A stretch of DNA of 64,000 nt from Bolinopsis microptera (taxonomy: Eukaryota; Ctenophora; Tentaculata; Lobata; Bolinopsidae), in the NCBI RefSeq assembly GCF_026151205.1, contig NC_087073.1, positions 5,477,001 through 5,541,000 of the forward strand, given 5' to 3'. Under the pieces are notes generated by a model. That model saw nothing but the letters and a program-made list of their open reading frames with translations. It made no database searches and was not told the DNA's origin. The position numbers were made by a program, and so were the translations under genes. Shown here one piece after another: positions 13,334-26,010 of the stretch; the stretch's first letter is position 1; each line of letters opens with the position of its first letter.

Positions 13334-13392
13334 CACGTGCTAGTCACGTGGGCTGACACGTGGGCGGTGAGATAACACGTGCTAGACACGTG
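13334..13392. promoter_or_regulatory. Five CACGTG palindromes in 59 bp
   Basis: CACGTG occurs at 13334, 13345, 13357, 13376 and 13387, most in the contexts TCACGTG or ACACGTG. The irregular spacing (11, 12, 19, 11 bp) argues against a simple tandem repeat and for a possible bHLH binding cluster. The nearest recognised gene is more than 5 kb away, so the target is unknown. Confidence 0.45.
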
Positions 13393-14416
13393 GGATGGAG
13401 CAAAGTCACTAGCCCCATTAGTTAGGAACCTAACAGATACATTCTGTAGAGGGGGGTAATACTGCTCTTTGTAACACGTACTGTTCAAATATGTGGGGTA
13501 TTCGGGGGGAATGGCAGGAATTTTAAAATGTTGAAGAGTTTCACGGGTATGTTCCGGGGATTGTAGAGCAAGTTGATAAAGACTCGGGAATGTTGTTTCA
13601 GCTCCAGGTCCCATCATGCCGCTTGGTTATATCATCGTGAAATGTGGAATTTTAAAATAAAGGAGCTTTCAACTTTATAATCTATTTTAAGAGACAAAAG
13701 AAGATCGAATGTGTAAATGATCCCATGGTATGCATGGTATGCATTATGTGAGATGCATTATAACGTTCCCAAGGTTTTAAAGATTGGTAAATGTTACTAA
13801 ATAAGTAATAAGTATCGGAATTTTAAAAGACTAGTGAAAATGGCTGGTTCAGTTTAAAGATTTGTAAATTTAGTAGCACAGAATATATCTTCGTTAACAT
13901 ATGTTTTAAAGGTTTCCCACAACAGCAAATTGTGATGTATCATCGTATGGTTATTTGCCTATCTGCAGAGATGCACCATGCTTAACACGCGTCCAAATTT
14001 GCAGTAAAAGTGAGTGATAGATTGATAGTGGACAAGACGGTACTTATGTTTCGTGCTTAATCAAAATAAACGTTTGATATAATCAAGACTCAGCTTAACT
14101 CATATGATCATTATATTATGTGATTGCACGACGCACGTATAATGGAAATAACTACTTTTGTATTTACATTAAGTTACAAGTTACAACTACTCAGTACTCA
14201 ACCCTCATTTCATCGTTGTACCACTTGTGTGTTTGTTCGTGTTGTCCGGCTGAGTGGTTATGTATCTACCTGTTAAAGATATATTCTTTATATCTACAGA
14301 GTCTGGACTCCACAATCTGGACTCTATGGTAGTATGAGGTATTAAATTCAGCAGTCACTCATAAAATATTCACATGCATAAATAGTAAATACGTCATAGA
14401 ATGATAATGCGTACTA

Positions 14417-17400
14417 ATAGTCATGGATCTGAAGACATTCCCGTCTATATAACTTCCGCCCCGGGGTTTGACACTTGGAATACCTCAAGGGACCCATTAG
14501 AAACAAATTTGGCTTGGGTAGAAATTTTGGCTATGGTGCAGTTTTGTGCAATTGACCACGCCCTTTTTTGGCGCTTTTGCAACTTTAGAATCAAAATAAC
14601 TCCGCTTCTAATTGGAGTTAGAAGCTCAGCTTGGCTTTAAAGTTGTTCAGAATCATCACATTTAGGGGGGTAGAGCATAATTTTAAAGTCAACAGACATC
14701 GGGTTGTTGAGTTATGTGACCACACCCTTATTTACCCTCGCGAGTCGTGATTTTCACACTAAATACGAGATATATCGGCTTCTGATTGAGCTACGTGCTC
14801 ATCCTGGGCATTAAAATGTTCAGAATCATCATATTGAGTAGGGTAGAGCACAATTTCAAAGTCCTCAGATGTCAGGTTGTTGAGTTATTAGGCCCCAACC
14901 TGTTTTTACGCTCTCGCGGGTAGCGATTGCAGCGCTTAAAATCAAAATAACTCAGCTTCCAATTGAAGTTAGGAGCAAAACTCGGGCAGCAAAATGTTCA
15001 CAATCATCACATTGAGTGGGGTAGAACGTAGCTTCAAAGTCCTCAGACGTCAGGTTGTTGAGTTATTAGGCCCCGCCCAAATGTTTACGCTCTCGCGAGT
15101 CCCGATTCAACGCTTAAAATCAAAATAACTCTGCTTTTGATTAGAGTTAGGAACTAAACTTGGGCATAACAATGTTCAGAATCATCACATTGAGTGGGGT
15201 AGAACGTGGTTTCAAAGTCCTCAGACGTCAGGTTGTTGAGTTATTAGGCCCACACCATAGTATATACGCTCTCGCGAGTCGCTAGTGGACACTTAAAATC
15301 AAAATAACTCGGCTTCTGATTAGAGTTAGGAACAAAACTTGGGCATGGAAATGTTCAGAATTATCACATTGAGTGGGGTAGAACGTGGTTTCAAAGTTCT
15401 CAGGCGTCAGGTTGTTGAGTTATTAGGCGGAACCCTATTTTTACGCTCTCGCGAGTCGACACTTAAAATCAAAATAACTCGGCTTCTGATTAGAGTTAGG
15501 AACAAAACTTGGGCAAGGAAATGTTCGGAATTATCACATTGAGTGGGGTAGAACGTGGTTTCAAAGTCTTCAGACGTCAGGTTGCTGACTTATTAGGCGG
15601 AACCCTATTTTTACACTCTCGCGAGTCGCGAGTGGACACTTAAAATCAAAATAACTCGGCTTCTGATTAGAGTTAGGAACAAAACTTGGACATGGAAATG
15701 TTCAGAATTATCATATTGAGTGGGGTAGAACGTGGTTTCAAAGTTCTCAGGCGTCAGGTTGTTGAGTTATTAGGCGGAACCCTATTTTTACGCTCTCGTG
15801 AGTCGACACTTAAAATCAAAATAACTCGGCTTCTGATTAGAGTTAGGAACAAAACTTGGGCATGGAAATGTTCAGATTTATTACATTAAGTGGGGTAGAA
15901 CGTGGTTTCAAAGTCTTCAGACGTCAGGTTGTTGAGTTATTAGGCGGAACCCTATTTTTACGCTCTCGCGAGTCGCAAGTCGACACTTAAAATCAAAATA
16001 ACTCGGCTTCTGATCGGAGTTAGGAACTAAACGTGGACATAAAAATGGTCAGAATTATCATATTGAGTGGGAAAGAGTGTGGTTGTACGTGATTTAGAGA
16101 GTATTCACTGTTTGCTCTGGGAGAAACTTACTTTTTCTGGTTATTAATTTAATTTTCAAACTACTTTTACCATCGCAGTTGTGAGTAATTCATCTTGGCC
16201 AGGAAAGAAAGAATAATCACATTATTTATCGTATAAGGTCGACGTAAGTTCGTCAAACATAAATAGAAAAATAGAACTCAATACATGAGATCATAAATAG
16301 AACTTATTAAAATTCAATACATGAGATCATAAATAGAAGTATTAGTGACTTAACAGCCTGAACTGCCTGATCCCTTATGACTTTGAACCCACGCTCTACT
16401 CCACTCAATTCAATAATCTTAAAAATTTGTATGTTCAAGTTGATTTGCCAACTCCAATCAGAGGCAGAGTTATTTTAATTTTAAGCGTCGACTCACGAAT
16501 CGCCTGAGCATACAAATAAGATGGGACCTAATAACTCAACAACCTGACGTCTGAAGACTTTAAAACCGCGCTCTACCCCATTTAATATGATAATTCTGGA
16601 CATTTCTATGCCCAAGGTTAATTCCCAACTCTAATCAGGAGCCGAGTTATTTTGATTTTAAGCATAGAATCACTACTTGCGAGAGTGTAAAAATAGGGTT
16701 CTGCCTAATAACTCAACAACCTGACGTCTGAAGACTTTGAAACCACGTTCTACCCCACTTAATATGATAATTCTGAACATTTCCATGCCCAAGTTTTGTT
16801 CCTAACACTAATCAGGAGCCGAGTTATTTTGATTTTAAGTGTCGACTCGCGACTCGCGAGAGTGTAAAAATAGGGTTCCGCCTAATAAGTCAACAACCTG
16901 ACGTCTGAAGAATTTGAAACCACGTTCTACCCCACTCAATGGGATAATTCTGAACATTTCCATGCCTAAGTTTTGTTCCTAACTCTAATCAGAAGCCGAG
17001 TTATTATGATTTTTAGTGTCGACTCGCGAAAGCGTAAAAATAGGGTTCCGCCTAATAACTCAACAACCTGACGCCTGAGAACTTTGAAACCACGTTCTAC
17101 CCCACTCAATGTGATAATTCTGAACATTTCCATGCCCAAGTTTTGTTCCTAACTCTAATCAGAAGCCGAGTTATTTTGATTTTAAGTGTCCACTCGCGAC
17201 TCGCGTGAGCGTATATACTATGGTGTGGGCCTAATAACTCAACAACCTGACGTCTGAGGACTTTGAAACTACGTTCTACCCCACTCAATGTGATGATTCT
17301 GAACATTTTATGCCCAAGTTTAGTTCCTAACTCTAATCAGAAGCAGAGTTATTTTGATTTTAAGCGTTGAATCGGGACTCGCGAGAGCGTAAACATTTGG

Positions 17401-18060
17401 GCGGGGCCTAATAACTCAACAACCTGACGTCTGAGGACTTTGAAGCTACGTTCTACCCCACTCAATGTGATGATTGTGAACATTTTGCTGCCCGAGTTTT
17501 GCTCCTAACTTCAATTGGAAGCTGAGTTATTTTGATTTTAAGCGCTGCAATCGCTACCCGCGATAGCGTAAAAACAGGTTGGGGCCTAATAACTCAACAA
17601 CCTGACATCTGAGGACTTTGAAATTGTGCTCTACCCTACTCAATATGATGATTCTGAACATTTTAATGCCCAGGATGAGCACGTAGCTCAATCAGAAGCC
17701 GAGATATCTCGTATTTAGTGTGAAAATCACGACTCGCGAGGGTAAATAAGGGTGTGGTCACATAACTCAACAACCCGATGTCTGTTGACTTTAAAATTAT
17801 GCTCTACCCCCCTAAATGTGATGATTCTGAACAACTTTAAGGCCAAGCTGAGCTTCTAATTCCAATTAGAAGCGGAGTTATTTTGATTCTAAAGTTGCAA
17901 AAGCGCCAAAAAAGGGCGTGGTCAATTGCACAAAACTGCACCATAGCCAAAATTTCTACCCAAGCCAAATTTGTTTCTAATGGGTCCCTTGAGGTATTCC
18001 AAGTGTCAAACCCCGGGGCGGAAGTTATATAGACGGGAATGTCGTCAGATCCTTGACTAT
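14417..18060. mobile_element. 3.6-kb foldback element with tandem-repeat arms
   Basis: Left arm about 14417-16083 and right arm about 16376-18060 are inverted copies of each other; the termini read ATAGTCATGGATCTGAAGAC and, inverted, ATAGTCAAGGATCTGACGAC. The outer 200 bp is unique. The inner part of each arm is about nine tandem units of roughly 170-175 bp, each holding AACTCGGCTTCTGATTAG, a TTGAGTGGGGTAGAACG word and a CTCTCGCGAGT palindrome. A central spacer of about 290 bp is AT-rich with no transposase. This architecture matches foldback (FB)-type elements. A clear target duplication was not found. Confidence 0.85.
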
Positions 18061-19438
18061 AACCACTTCCACCTCTCAATGTATGAGTTAATTATACGAG
18101 AAAAAATAAGTACATTGTACAGATTACCGTTTGTGAAAATAATCTCAGAAAATTGAGGCATTTGTTTATCTCGTTCATGATACATATATCCAACTGTACT
18201 TAAATTTGTAGAAATTTGTTAACAGAAAGTGAAAGAGTATTTCTGTGATATATCCGCAATTTATCCGTGATAAACGTCTAGTCTTTATTGTTTCGATCTT
18301 AAATTACATTTTATTTTGGACTGCAGGCTTGTTTAATTCACAATTATAGGAGTTTTAATAAACAAATTATAAAATTTGTTAACTGTTGATAATGGACGCT
18401 TCCTCCACACATCATACTTTCTGTTGCTGCTTTCTTTCTGATAATACTTAGACATTGCCCGGGAACAAGGTGACTGTGGTCGGTGTTGCTGCACCGGTGT
18501 TGCTGCACCGTTGTAATACTACTTAAGCACCGGTTTCTGGGTTAGTCAAGTAGGATGTCACTTTCGCGTGCACAACATCCGAAATTCGCTATGCAAAATA
18601 ATGTAATGTGAATAATCTGCATTAACGTTAAATTCCACATACTTCAGTATTTTGAGATGGCGGTTTTTAAATGTATCGACTTTAAAACTTGCGCATGCTT
18701 CCTTTTTACTAAAATTGAAAGTAGTCAATAGCTATTAGCTGCTTATAAATTTAAAATGAGGATTGAGCGTACAGTGTCCCTGAAGTGATAACATGTAAAC
18801 ATGTCTGAACATGTACTCTTTTTGCCACCAAATGTGTCGTGTGTGGCATCTTGCACGCTACTTTATTATTCTTATAGTCCGTTACGTATCAAATAACGCA
18901 ATTATGTACACATCAACGGATTCCTCTGCTTACGTAATGTGCTCTTCAAATTCCACTGCAGAGGTCCCCGAATTAATGACTCTTAAATTCCTCCTAAATT
19001 CCATGGTATCATGTGCGAGCTTATTGAAATTCTAGAGTATTACAATTGTCCCAATAAGCTCTGTCAATGCACTGCAACAATCCACCAGTCAATCTTTCTG
19101 GTATTAAAATTTTATAATTCGAGTTCATTTAGTCGAGTTAAGTTCGTGATTTAAACAAGAAAATACATCCTCGGAATACTGTCTTTTCATCACTCGACAC
19201 ATTACATCTGTAGAACATTGTGAAATAAAGGTATAAGGTACATTCAGTTTTCATGTACCTTAGTTAACAAGTAATTCCAATAACTAATCTAATTATGGTG
19301 GATGTGGCTGAATTCTGGTGAAAAATCTAATTTACTTAGGTCAGCGATGCTCCCTAATAATCCATATTCCAACAGATAGGTACCGTGGGCAGCGCGTATC
19401 TACACTACTAGCTGACATTGTACTTTTAGATAATGCCA
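18061..19438. other. Intergenic, no gene seen
   Basis: AT-rich DNA without a recognised exon. A small duplication, CGGTGTTGCTGCACCG, occurs twice near 18480-18510. Confidence 0.45.
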
Positions 19439-19478
19439 GTCGCGCGCACGTACGTATATAAGTAACGTACGCGCGCGA
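19439..19478. repeat. GC-rich perfect hairpin
   Basis: GTCGCGCGCACGTACG and CGTACGCGCGCGAC flank a short ATATAAGTAA loop, a near-perfect CpG-rich stem. It marks the left edge of a GC-rich repeat nest unlike the AT-rich surroundings. Confidence 0.7.
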
Positions 19479-19669
19479 CGCAGGCGCGGCCGGCCAGCTA
19501 GCTGTTCAGAAGGACGATTTCTGCATTCTGCGATTTTAATCAGATAATCAGATAAGATTACCTTCGGATTTATCCTATATATATAATGATATCATGTAGT
19601 AGCTAACTGAAACCAACTTGGATCGATGTATTTTCGGACACTGATTCAGAATCACCACTTGTAGGTTTA

Positions 19670-21740
19670 TAATTCACATAGCCATGTCACATGTGTATAC
19701 GCGTACTGCGTGACGCGCTTGTTTTCACGGTCGCGCGCTACTGCAAGCGGGAGGGCTCTGGTTAGAGCAAGGTTTATAACCTACCATGCAGGACGCGCGC
19801 CGAGTTGGACTCGTCGACGGTCCTAATTGCTAATATTTAAAACAAATATTTTACGAGTATCACCCGTTAAAATCACCACCTCCCCCATGGCATAGGGTTA
19901 AAATGCTCCCATGTGCCCTGGCGAGATATTGGCGAAAAACTGTTTTGATCACGTGATAATGATATGACCGTATTTACCTGGGGACCTCAGGCTATTATGT
20001 TTATAAACATAATAGAGATTAGGCGGGATGACAGGCTGAGCGCGGCCTAGTAAGACCGTATAAGTTGCTCTATCCAGAGCCCTTTCACTTGCAGAGCCCT
20101 CTCGCTTGCAGTATAGCGTGTCACGCAGTACGCGTAGACTCATGGCTAGGTGAACCGTATATGGATGTTGGTCGAATTTATCGTTGGGGTTAGGGTTTCA
20201 GCATTTGGAGGACTTCGCCGCTTCGACGCGCCGCGCAAACTAGCATTCTTGCTTCGCATCGTCGACGATCGTTGCTCTGCTTCGCAGAGCAACGATCTCG
20301 ACGGATTGACATCGTCAATCAATTTCAGCATATGCTTTTGTTAAGGATTTGTCATACGTTGTATGACCCGCCGCGCACTAGTGCGCGGCTCCCCCTGTAT
20401 CGTCGAAACTCTACTATAGTGAAGCGACCGTGGGGGTCACCACGTGATACAATTAAGGATTAGGTTGGTTATTATATTAAACCTATAAGAAATGTGGCAA
20501 GTTCTACGAAGTAGCGCGCGCCGGGCTAGCGCTACTGCGCTAGTACATTAACAATGGACAACGCGAGTTTTGGTAGGTTATATAACTTGCTACACGTTGT
20601 ATACCTCTCGTGTTGCTCTAACCAGAGCCCTCTCGCTTGCAGTAGCGCGCGACCGCCGAAGGCTTGTGAAACAAGCGCGTCACGCAGTACGCGTATACAC
20701 ATGGCTATGTGAACCTCTCGTGCACGCTTCGCGCGCGATCAAAAGGGGATGCAGCGTGTGTCAAGTTATAACCTACAAGATTGATGTAATTATAATTGTA
20801 GCACGATGCACTACTTAATAACTCCTCAAGATTGTAGCGATGCACTACAACTACTGTCGCTACACGTTGTATACTTGTATCACGTGGTGACCCCCACGGT
20901 CGCTTCACTGTAGAGTTTCATTGTAGAGTTTCACTGTAGAGTTTCGACGATACAGGGGGAGCCGCGCACTCGTGCGCGGCGGGTCATACAATGTATGACA
21001 ATTGTATACCCATTTGACGGATGTTACTCGTCTAAATTTCTTTCAACAAAGTAGCGTGCGCCGCTTTCTTCTCGAAATATTATGGCCTGATGGCAAGTGC
21101 TACGAAGTAGCGCGCGCCGGGCCAGACCATTAACAATGGTCAATATACCCATTACCTCTCTCTGCTCTCGTGCACTCCGGCCGGCCGAGGCCGCCGCGCG
21201 TGAAAAGGGGTTGCAACGAGTATCAGTGTAAGTGTTGCACCAACAAAAAAAACGAGTGTCAAAACTACTGGGCCTCCGCGACCGCTACGAAGGATTGACA
21301 TCGTCAATTAAGATCGAAAGAATACGCTCACATTGCATGGCACTCCCTATTCTTGATTCTATAATAACTATTAACTGTGTTACAGTCAAATGTGACTTAT
21401 ACATTATAGTTACCACAGCTCATATAATAATAAGTATAACGCATTTGGTTGGTGATTTGTGCACATATCGAGCTATAGTGTATTCATCTTCATAAAACGA
21501 CACAATACAATATATGATATAAGGACCTAATGGGTATATGAGACGCTTGACAGGTTATTCGAGAGGCTACAGATATAATACTGGGGATCAGGATCACGAA
21601 CCTCTCTATACCGTGCACTTTTCGTTTCTCCCGAGAGGCCCGGTATATAATTATAATATATTTTGACACACGCTCACACGCTGCAACCCCTTTTCGCATG
21701 GCCGGCCGGAGTGCACGCTTCGCGTGCACGAGAGGTATGC
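19670..21740. mobile_element. Nested GC-rich inverted-repeat elements
   Basis: Several long words recur in inverted orientation. TCACATAGCCATG through TTAGAGCAA (19675-19770) is matched by 20615-20716. TTGTCATACGTTGTATGACC through GTGATACAA (20339-20451) is matched by 20876-21005, which has an extra duplication of a GTAGAGTTTCACT unit. The segment at 21160-21225 is matched by 21668-21738 (GCCGGCCGG, TGAAAAGGGGTTGCAACG). A perfect hairpin with 13-bp arms (GATCGTTGCTCTG/CAGAGCAACGATC) sits at 20268-20298. CpG and GCGCGC words abound. No transposase was recognised; the pieces look like foldback/MITE copies inserted in one another. Confidence 0.7.
19976..20054 (+). repeat. 79-bp dispersed repeat, copy 1
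   Basis: It begins ACCTGGGGACCTCAGGCTAT, contains GATGACAGGCTGAGCGCGGC and ends AGTAAG. It matches 22157-22238 in the same orientation with about a dozen differences. Confidence 0.75.
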
Positions 21741-22156
21741 ATAATGCAACTGTAGCAAAATATAGTTAGAGGTTTGACTGTACTACTAATATGTAATATA
21801 CTACTATACTACTATTATATATAATTAAACTTACTACTGCGGTTCAATGTTCGGACCAAAGAAAAAAGCAGAATGAAAAGTATACGGTATTACTGCAAAT
21901 GTTTCACATTGACCGTGACACAAGAAACTGGACAAAATTTGGTATCAAATTTGTATATTGATAACGACAGAAATTCTGATCCGAATTCAGCCTCGAGTGT
22001 CAGATTGTATTACTTTATCTTTTATCATCACAAGCGTCATATTACTCCATACTCGTCATATTGAATTTTAAGATAATGCAGAACAAATTTTGTTGCGTAG
22101 TTGTTGTTCACCATCCAATCTATTTTTCTCTTACGGTCCGAATCAAAGTGAAGGTT

Positions 22157-22238
22157 ACCTGGGGACCTCAGGCTATCATGTTCATAAACCGCCGAATAGA
22201 GATTCGGCGAAATGACAGGCTGAGCGCGGCCCAGTAAG
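22157..22238 (+). repeat. 82-bp dispersed repeat, copy 2 with hairpin
   Basis: This is the partner of 19976-20054. This copy keeps a perfect stem (CGCCGAAT-AGAG-ATTCGGCG) in its middle that is degraded in copy 1. Together they flank most of the GC-rich nest, as long terminal repeats or duplicated element ends would. Confidence 0.7.
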
Positions 22239-22635
22239 TATGACCTATGAATAAATTCGGATGTAAAGCTTCTAACTATTTTCGCCTATCTTCGTTGATC
22301 CCATCTTAATAGGGTATAATGCATGAAAAATCTGTAGATATCTCCAACCCTTTGTTCGATTTAAACGAGTTTTGTGAAATAGCAACTAAATTCTTTTGTT
22401 GGCAACTGAAACAGATTGTATAGCTTCATTAGCGATTGTGCACGTTATATTTTGCTTGCAGTTGAGTATCGGGCGCATGTTTTCAGCGGTGAAACACGTT
22501 TCTTTCGTCTATTAGTAATTTAGTATTAGCGTTTTGAAGATAAATGCCAATAAATTCCGTCGTTATTTTAAAAATGTGTGCTCGATCGAATTGCGAATAG
22601 TCTCTAAATTCAGGATTAAGAATTAACTGAATGCG

Positions 22636-23955
22636 ATGGCCAACTCGACTGCAGAGGAGAGGAAAGACTCTGTCGAGGTCGAAGTTTCTGAATCAAGATC
22701 TCCGAATAATAACGGCGGAATAAGGTTTCCCCAATTATGCAGCTGCTTTTCGGATTCTTGAGATATTGATTAGCCAGAAGTATAAAAGTCTTATAGTTAA
22801 TGTTATATATGGACGATATTGTACATTACAAATATAGCAATGTATCCTATCATACAAATTTAATATGATAAATCACATAATTGGTAGGAGACAGGAGATA
22901 GTATACCCAGACTACAGCTAAATGTGTTTTTTTTCAGATGGAACGACTGGGGCAGTTGGAGAGAAAACATAGAACACGTGTTGGAAATGCACAGATTCCA
23001 CATGGTTGTGATAACTCTAGTTGTACTGGACGTCCTTATTGTCACTCTTCAGCTTCTTATCGACCATGATATCATCAGTGAGTAGACATGTATCTTAATT
23101 AGAACTAAGAATATTCGATATTAAAGAATTGTATTCTACAGTTTAAAGCTTGGAAAATGTCTGCAGTTTATACCCTAAAGACATTTCAGAGGTTCCTCAT
23201 GATAAGAAACACGCGATAGAACACGGGTTACATACGACTAGCATCGCTATTTTAGCATTATTTGTTGCTGAGGTAATACATTTGAGTTATTTCGGGGAAG
23301 TAAGACGTCCTCCAAACACTCGAACCTTAGAGGCCGTTTAAAGAAATGTTAGCATTGGTCATCTCCGGCTAATATGAAATGAAAATGCATGTGAAAGATA
23401 TTTTATGCAGATTGTTGAAGTTTGTTAAAAATGTCACTGATGCGTTTGCTTAATTAAAACTTTTGCATCCTCAGTTATTCCTGAAGCTAGCAGTATTCAG
23501 ACTTGAGTTTTTCAAGAAATACTTCGAAGTATTCGATGGAGTTGTGGTGATAGTGTCGTTTATCCTGGACGTTCTACCTCAAAGTGTCCACACCTCAGCT
23601 GCCGAGCTTGTTATTATAGCCCGGCTGTGGAGAGTAGCTAGAATCATTAACGGTAAGCGAGTCTTACTTCTGCTGATCGTTTCTTAGTAATTCAGTGCTA
23701 CATTCGAGGGATAAACTAGCCGGACAAAATGATTTACTTTTATTGTTAAATGTATTACATATAACTACAATAAAATTATATAATTTTTGAAGGAACTCAT
23801 TATTGTTTTCAGGGATTATCTTATCAATAACGACGGCGAAGGAGGAAGAAATTAAGAAACTGAAAAAAAGTATTACTATACTGGAAGAAGAGAATGAGAA
23901 ACTGAAAGGAGAAAATGATATGTTGCATAAGAAACTGGAGGAATTAGAAGGGTGA
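22636..23955 (+). CDS. HVCN1: Voltage-gated proton channel Hv1
   Basis: Five exons (22636-22724, 22938-23077, 23190-23272, 23475-23652, 23813-23955) sum to 633 nt, 210 aa. A polar N-terminus is followed by a four-helix voltage-sensor domain without a pore module. S1 carries [10 protein letters not shown] with the aspartate that sets proton selectivity. S3 has SFILDVL. S4 reads [12 protein letters not shown] with the three regularly spaced arginines of Hv1. The C-terminus ([20 protein letters not shown]) is a coiled coil that dimerises the channel. Exon 3 begins at 23190; earlier AG sites give stops. The protein extrudes protons at depolarised potentials, often supporting NADPH oxidase or pH control. 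It is slightly shorter than vertebrate HVCN1 mainly at the N-terminus. Confidence 0.95.
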
Positions 23956-26010
23956 GGTGGATGAGATCAATTAAGAACCGAAAAACTCCATGACTCAGCA
24001 AACAATCGAAGTATTAAGTCCTGACCATCTGCTATGCCCTCTTGATTTTTGGTGTCACATTTTATATGTGCAAAGCGTTACTTACAGCTAACCAAACCGA
24101 CCTTTGATGAAAGCAGGATAAGACTCGCTCAAATAAGGCTTGAGATCAGGAAGATCGACAGCACAGGATGTGGTTTCCACATTCCTGGGTTTTGTTCACA
24201 ATGGTGTCAGAGTCGGCAAATGTTGACAACCTCCATAATATTATGTTCAGAAAACGACTAATTCATGAATCTATTGTAAATTTTTTAGAACACTTTGGCT
24301 GATAAATTCAAAATCATCTCTACAGTCTGTACATATCATTCTTACATACCATTTGTACGGATTGTTTGGCTATTACAAGATGTGCTGCACCAGAGTGAAG
24401 CATTTCTGGTATGCTGAGTTATTTTCTACAAGCTTACCGTGTTTTTGTTTGAACAAGTTGCTGTAATTTACAAATATCTATAACCGCAAGTTAATTTGAT
24501 TTAAGACTAAACTGATCTTTTGTTTACTTTCCAAAACATCTCATCAATAACCTTGTGGCGTTGGTCTGGACAATTGTAAATACCAACTGTTCAGCAAATG
24601 ACAAAGAGGTTGGATTTAGAAGAGGACCCAGTGGAACAACTTAGGGCAGTATCCAAGTAGCCCGACACGTGTTCGCAAACACGTGTGTTAGGGTTAAGGT
24701 TAATCCTAATTCTAACCCAACCTTAACCCTGTTCGAAAACAAGTGTCGCACTACTTAGGATAATAAAGAATGAAAATGTTATCTAGATCGAATGATATAC
24801 GAGTTACGTTTAATATCCTGTTAACTGATGTGTTATTTATTACATAATCAATTAATAAAGTTTACATAAAACAGCGGAAATTAACAAATAGTTTATAATT
24901 ATACCCTGGAAATTTTGTAAAACTTGGTCCGTCTTAGTCTAAAAAAAAGCATAAATTCCATAATCCATACGAATATGGTACATAAATCTTTATAGTGTGA
25001 CGAACATGTAACCAGGATTGATTCAATTTCAGTGAGCTATAGTATTAAATTTTATAATTATTTAATTAATTAATTAAATAATTTATTTTTGAAAAAGTTG
25101 TTCTTCTTTGTTTTCTAAACACACTGCTTTAAACTAGAGTCTTCTAGGATATTCAGAACGTGACTTATTTGCGGAAAACCAAAGTGGTAAAAAGGTGGTA
25201 AAAAAGTGTTAATTGTGGATTTTCCTTAAGTCAAAAATGTTGGGGACTCTCTGGAATGATTCCTGGGACCTGTCCCGACCATATCCCGTTAAAATCGCTT
25301 TGTTGCGAATTTTGACCGACAAAGGCTTAAATTAGGACGGATTTGACTGTACCATAGCTCCGAACCAAAGTTTTCAATAGAAGACTCTGGTAAGAAAGTC
25401 ACAAATGTTTTTGATAAACCTTAATCAAACTGTTAATGCGACAGGCTATGGGTATCACAAGAAAGAGCAGAATCTACTGTAAATCAGTTTCTTAGCTTTG
25501 GAGATTAATCAACTCTTGGTAACATGTTCGTCACCATTCAAGTGTTTTTATAAATTATATTGCCTAAAGTCAACTTGTGTACATTTTGACCAAAAATTCA
25601 AACTGTTGAACTAGCAACTTTAAAACGAGAGTAATTTATTCAATTACAGTTTGTTAAACAATCAAATATGTGTAAATTCACACTAAAGGTTTTAAAACAA
25701 TCGTCTAACTTGTTATTGAATACTATAACTAGTCAGACAAAATTTAAACAATTTTCCTAGCATACTGCATAACTGCACACTTACCATACAATTTCTTCAT
25801 TCTTCGATAGCCCCAAATTTTGCTATAACTCGACTCGACAAACTTGATAAACACGACTAAAAGGTTCAGACACAATTTAAAAATTACAACAAAGTGTCTT
25901 ACAGACTAAAGCCAACATCTGCTTACTGATATTTGATAATAGCTTAAGTTTAAACTTTACTACGGAACAGTTCACAGGAACAATTTAAAAACCTGTCACA
26001 CAAGAACTAA
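23956..26010. other. Convergent intergenic region between HVCN1 and KMT5A
   Basis: This holds the 3' ends of two converging genes and one short MITE (24650-24764). AATAAA-like signals occur on both strands (for example TAATAAAG near 24852). TTAATTAATTAATTAA at about 25061 is a perfect AT palindrome. No further coding exon was recognised. Confidence 0.5.
24650..24764. mobile_element. 115-bp palindromic MITE containing telomere-like TTAGGG words
   Basis: The left end ATCCAAGTAGCCCGACACGT is repeated inverted at the right end (GTGTCGCACTACTTAGGAT). The middle is itself palindromic: GTTAGGGTTAAGGTTAATCC against AACCCAACCTTAACCCTGTT. The TTAGGG-like sequence is part of the palindrome and need not be telomeric. 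Confidence 0.6.

Larger units (their letters stand above)
9638..14416. other. Large gene-poor intergenic region
   Basis: No conserved protein is recognised in these 4.8 kb. Notable contents are E-box clusters, an ACACTGTTAC repeat block and AT-rich stretches, which are listed separately. A 94-codon frame on the minus strand (13617 to 13333) is open but has no recognisable domain. The region could hold RYK or HVCN1 regulatory DNA or non-coding transcripts; nothing in the sequence decides this. Confidence 0.5.

Noticed and set aside
13333..13617. 94-codon minus-strand frame, proline and tyrosine rich
   Set aside because: Covers the CACGTG cluster, has no recognised domain and no convincing splice partners; insufficient to call a gene.
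15339..17306. Repeated open frames of about 67 codons (GVERGFKVLRRQVVELLG) in the foldback arms
   Set aside because: They recur on both strands exactly with the 170-bp unit and its mirror image, with no start context or splice logic; they are by-products of the repeat.
23142..23189. Alternative HVCN1 exon 3 starts at 23142 or 23167
   Set aside because: With the 23077 donor both give in-frame stops; only 23190 restores the conserved S1-S2 linker.
24680..24735. TTAGGG-like words as an interstitial telomere
   Set aside because: They form the palindromic centre of a short MITE with inverted ends, so a telomeric origin is not needed.
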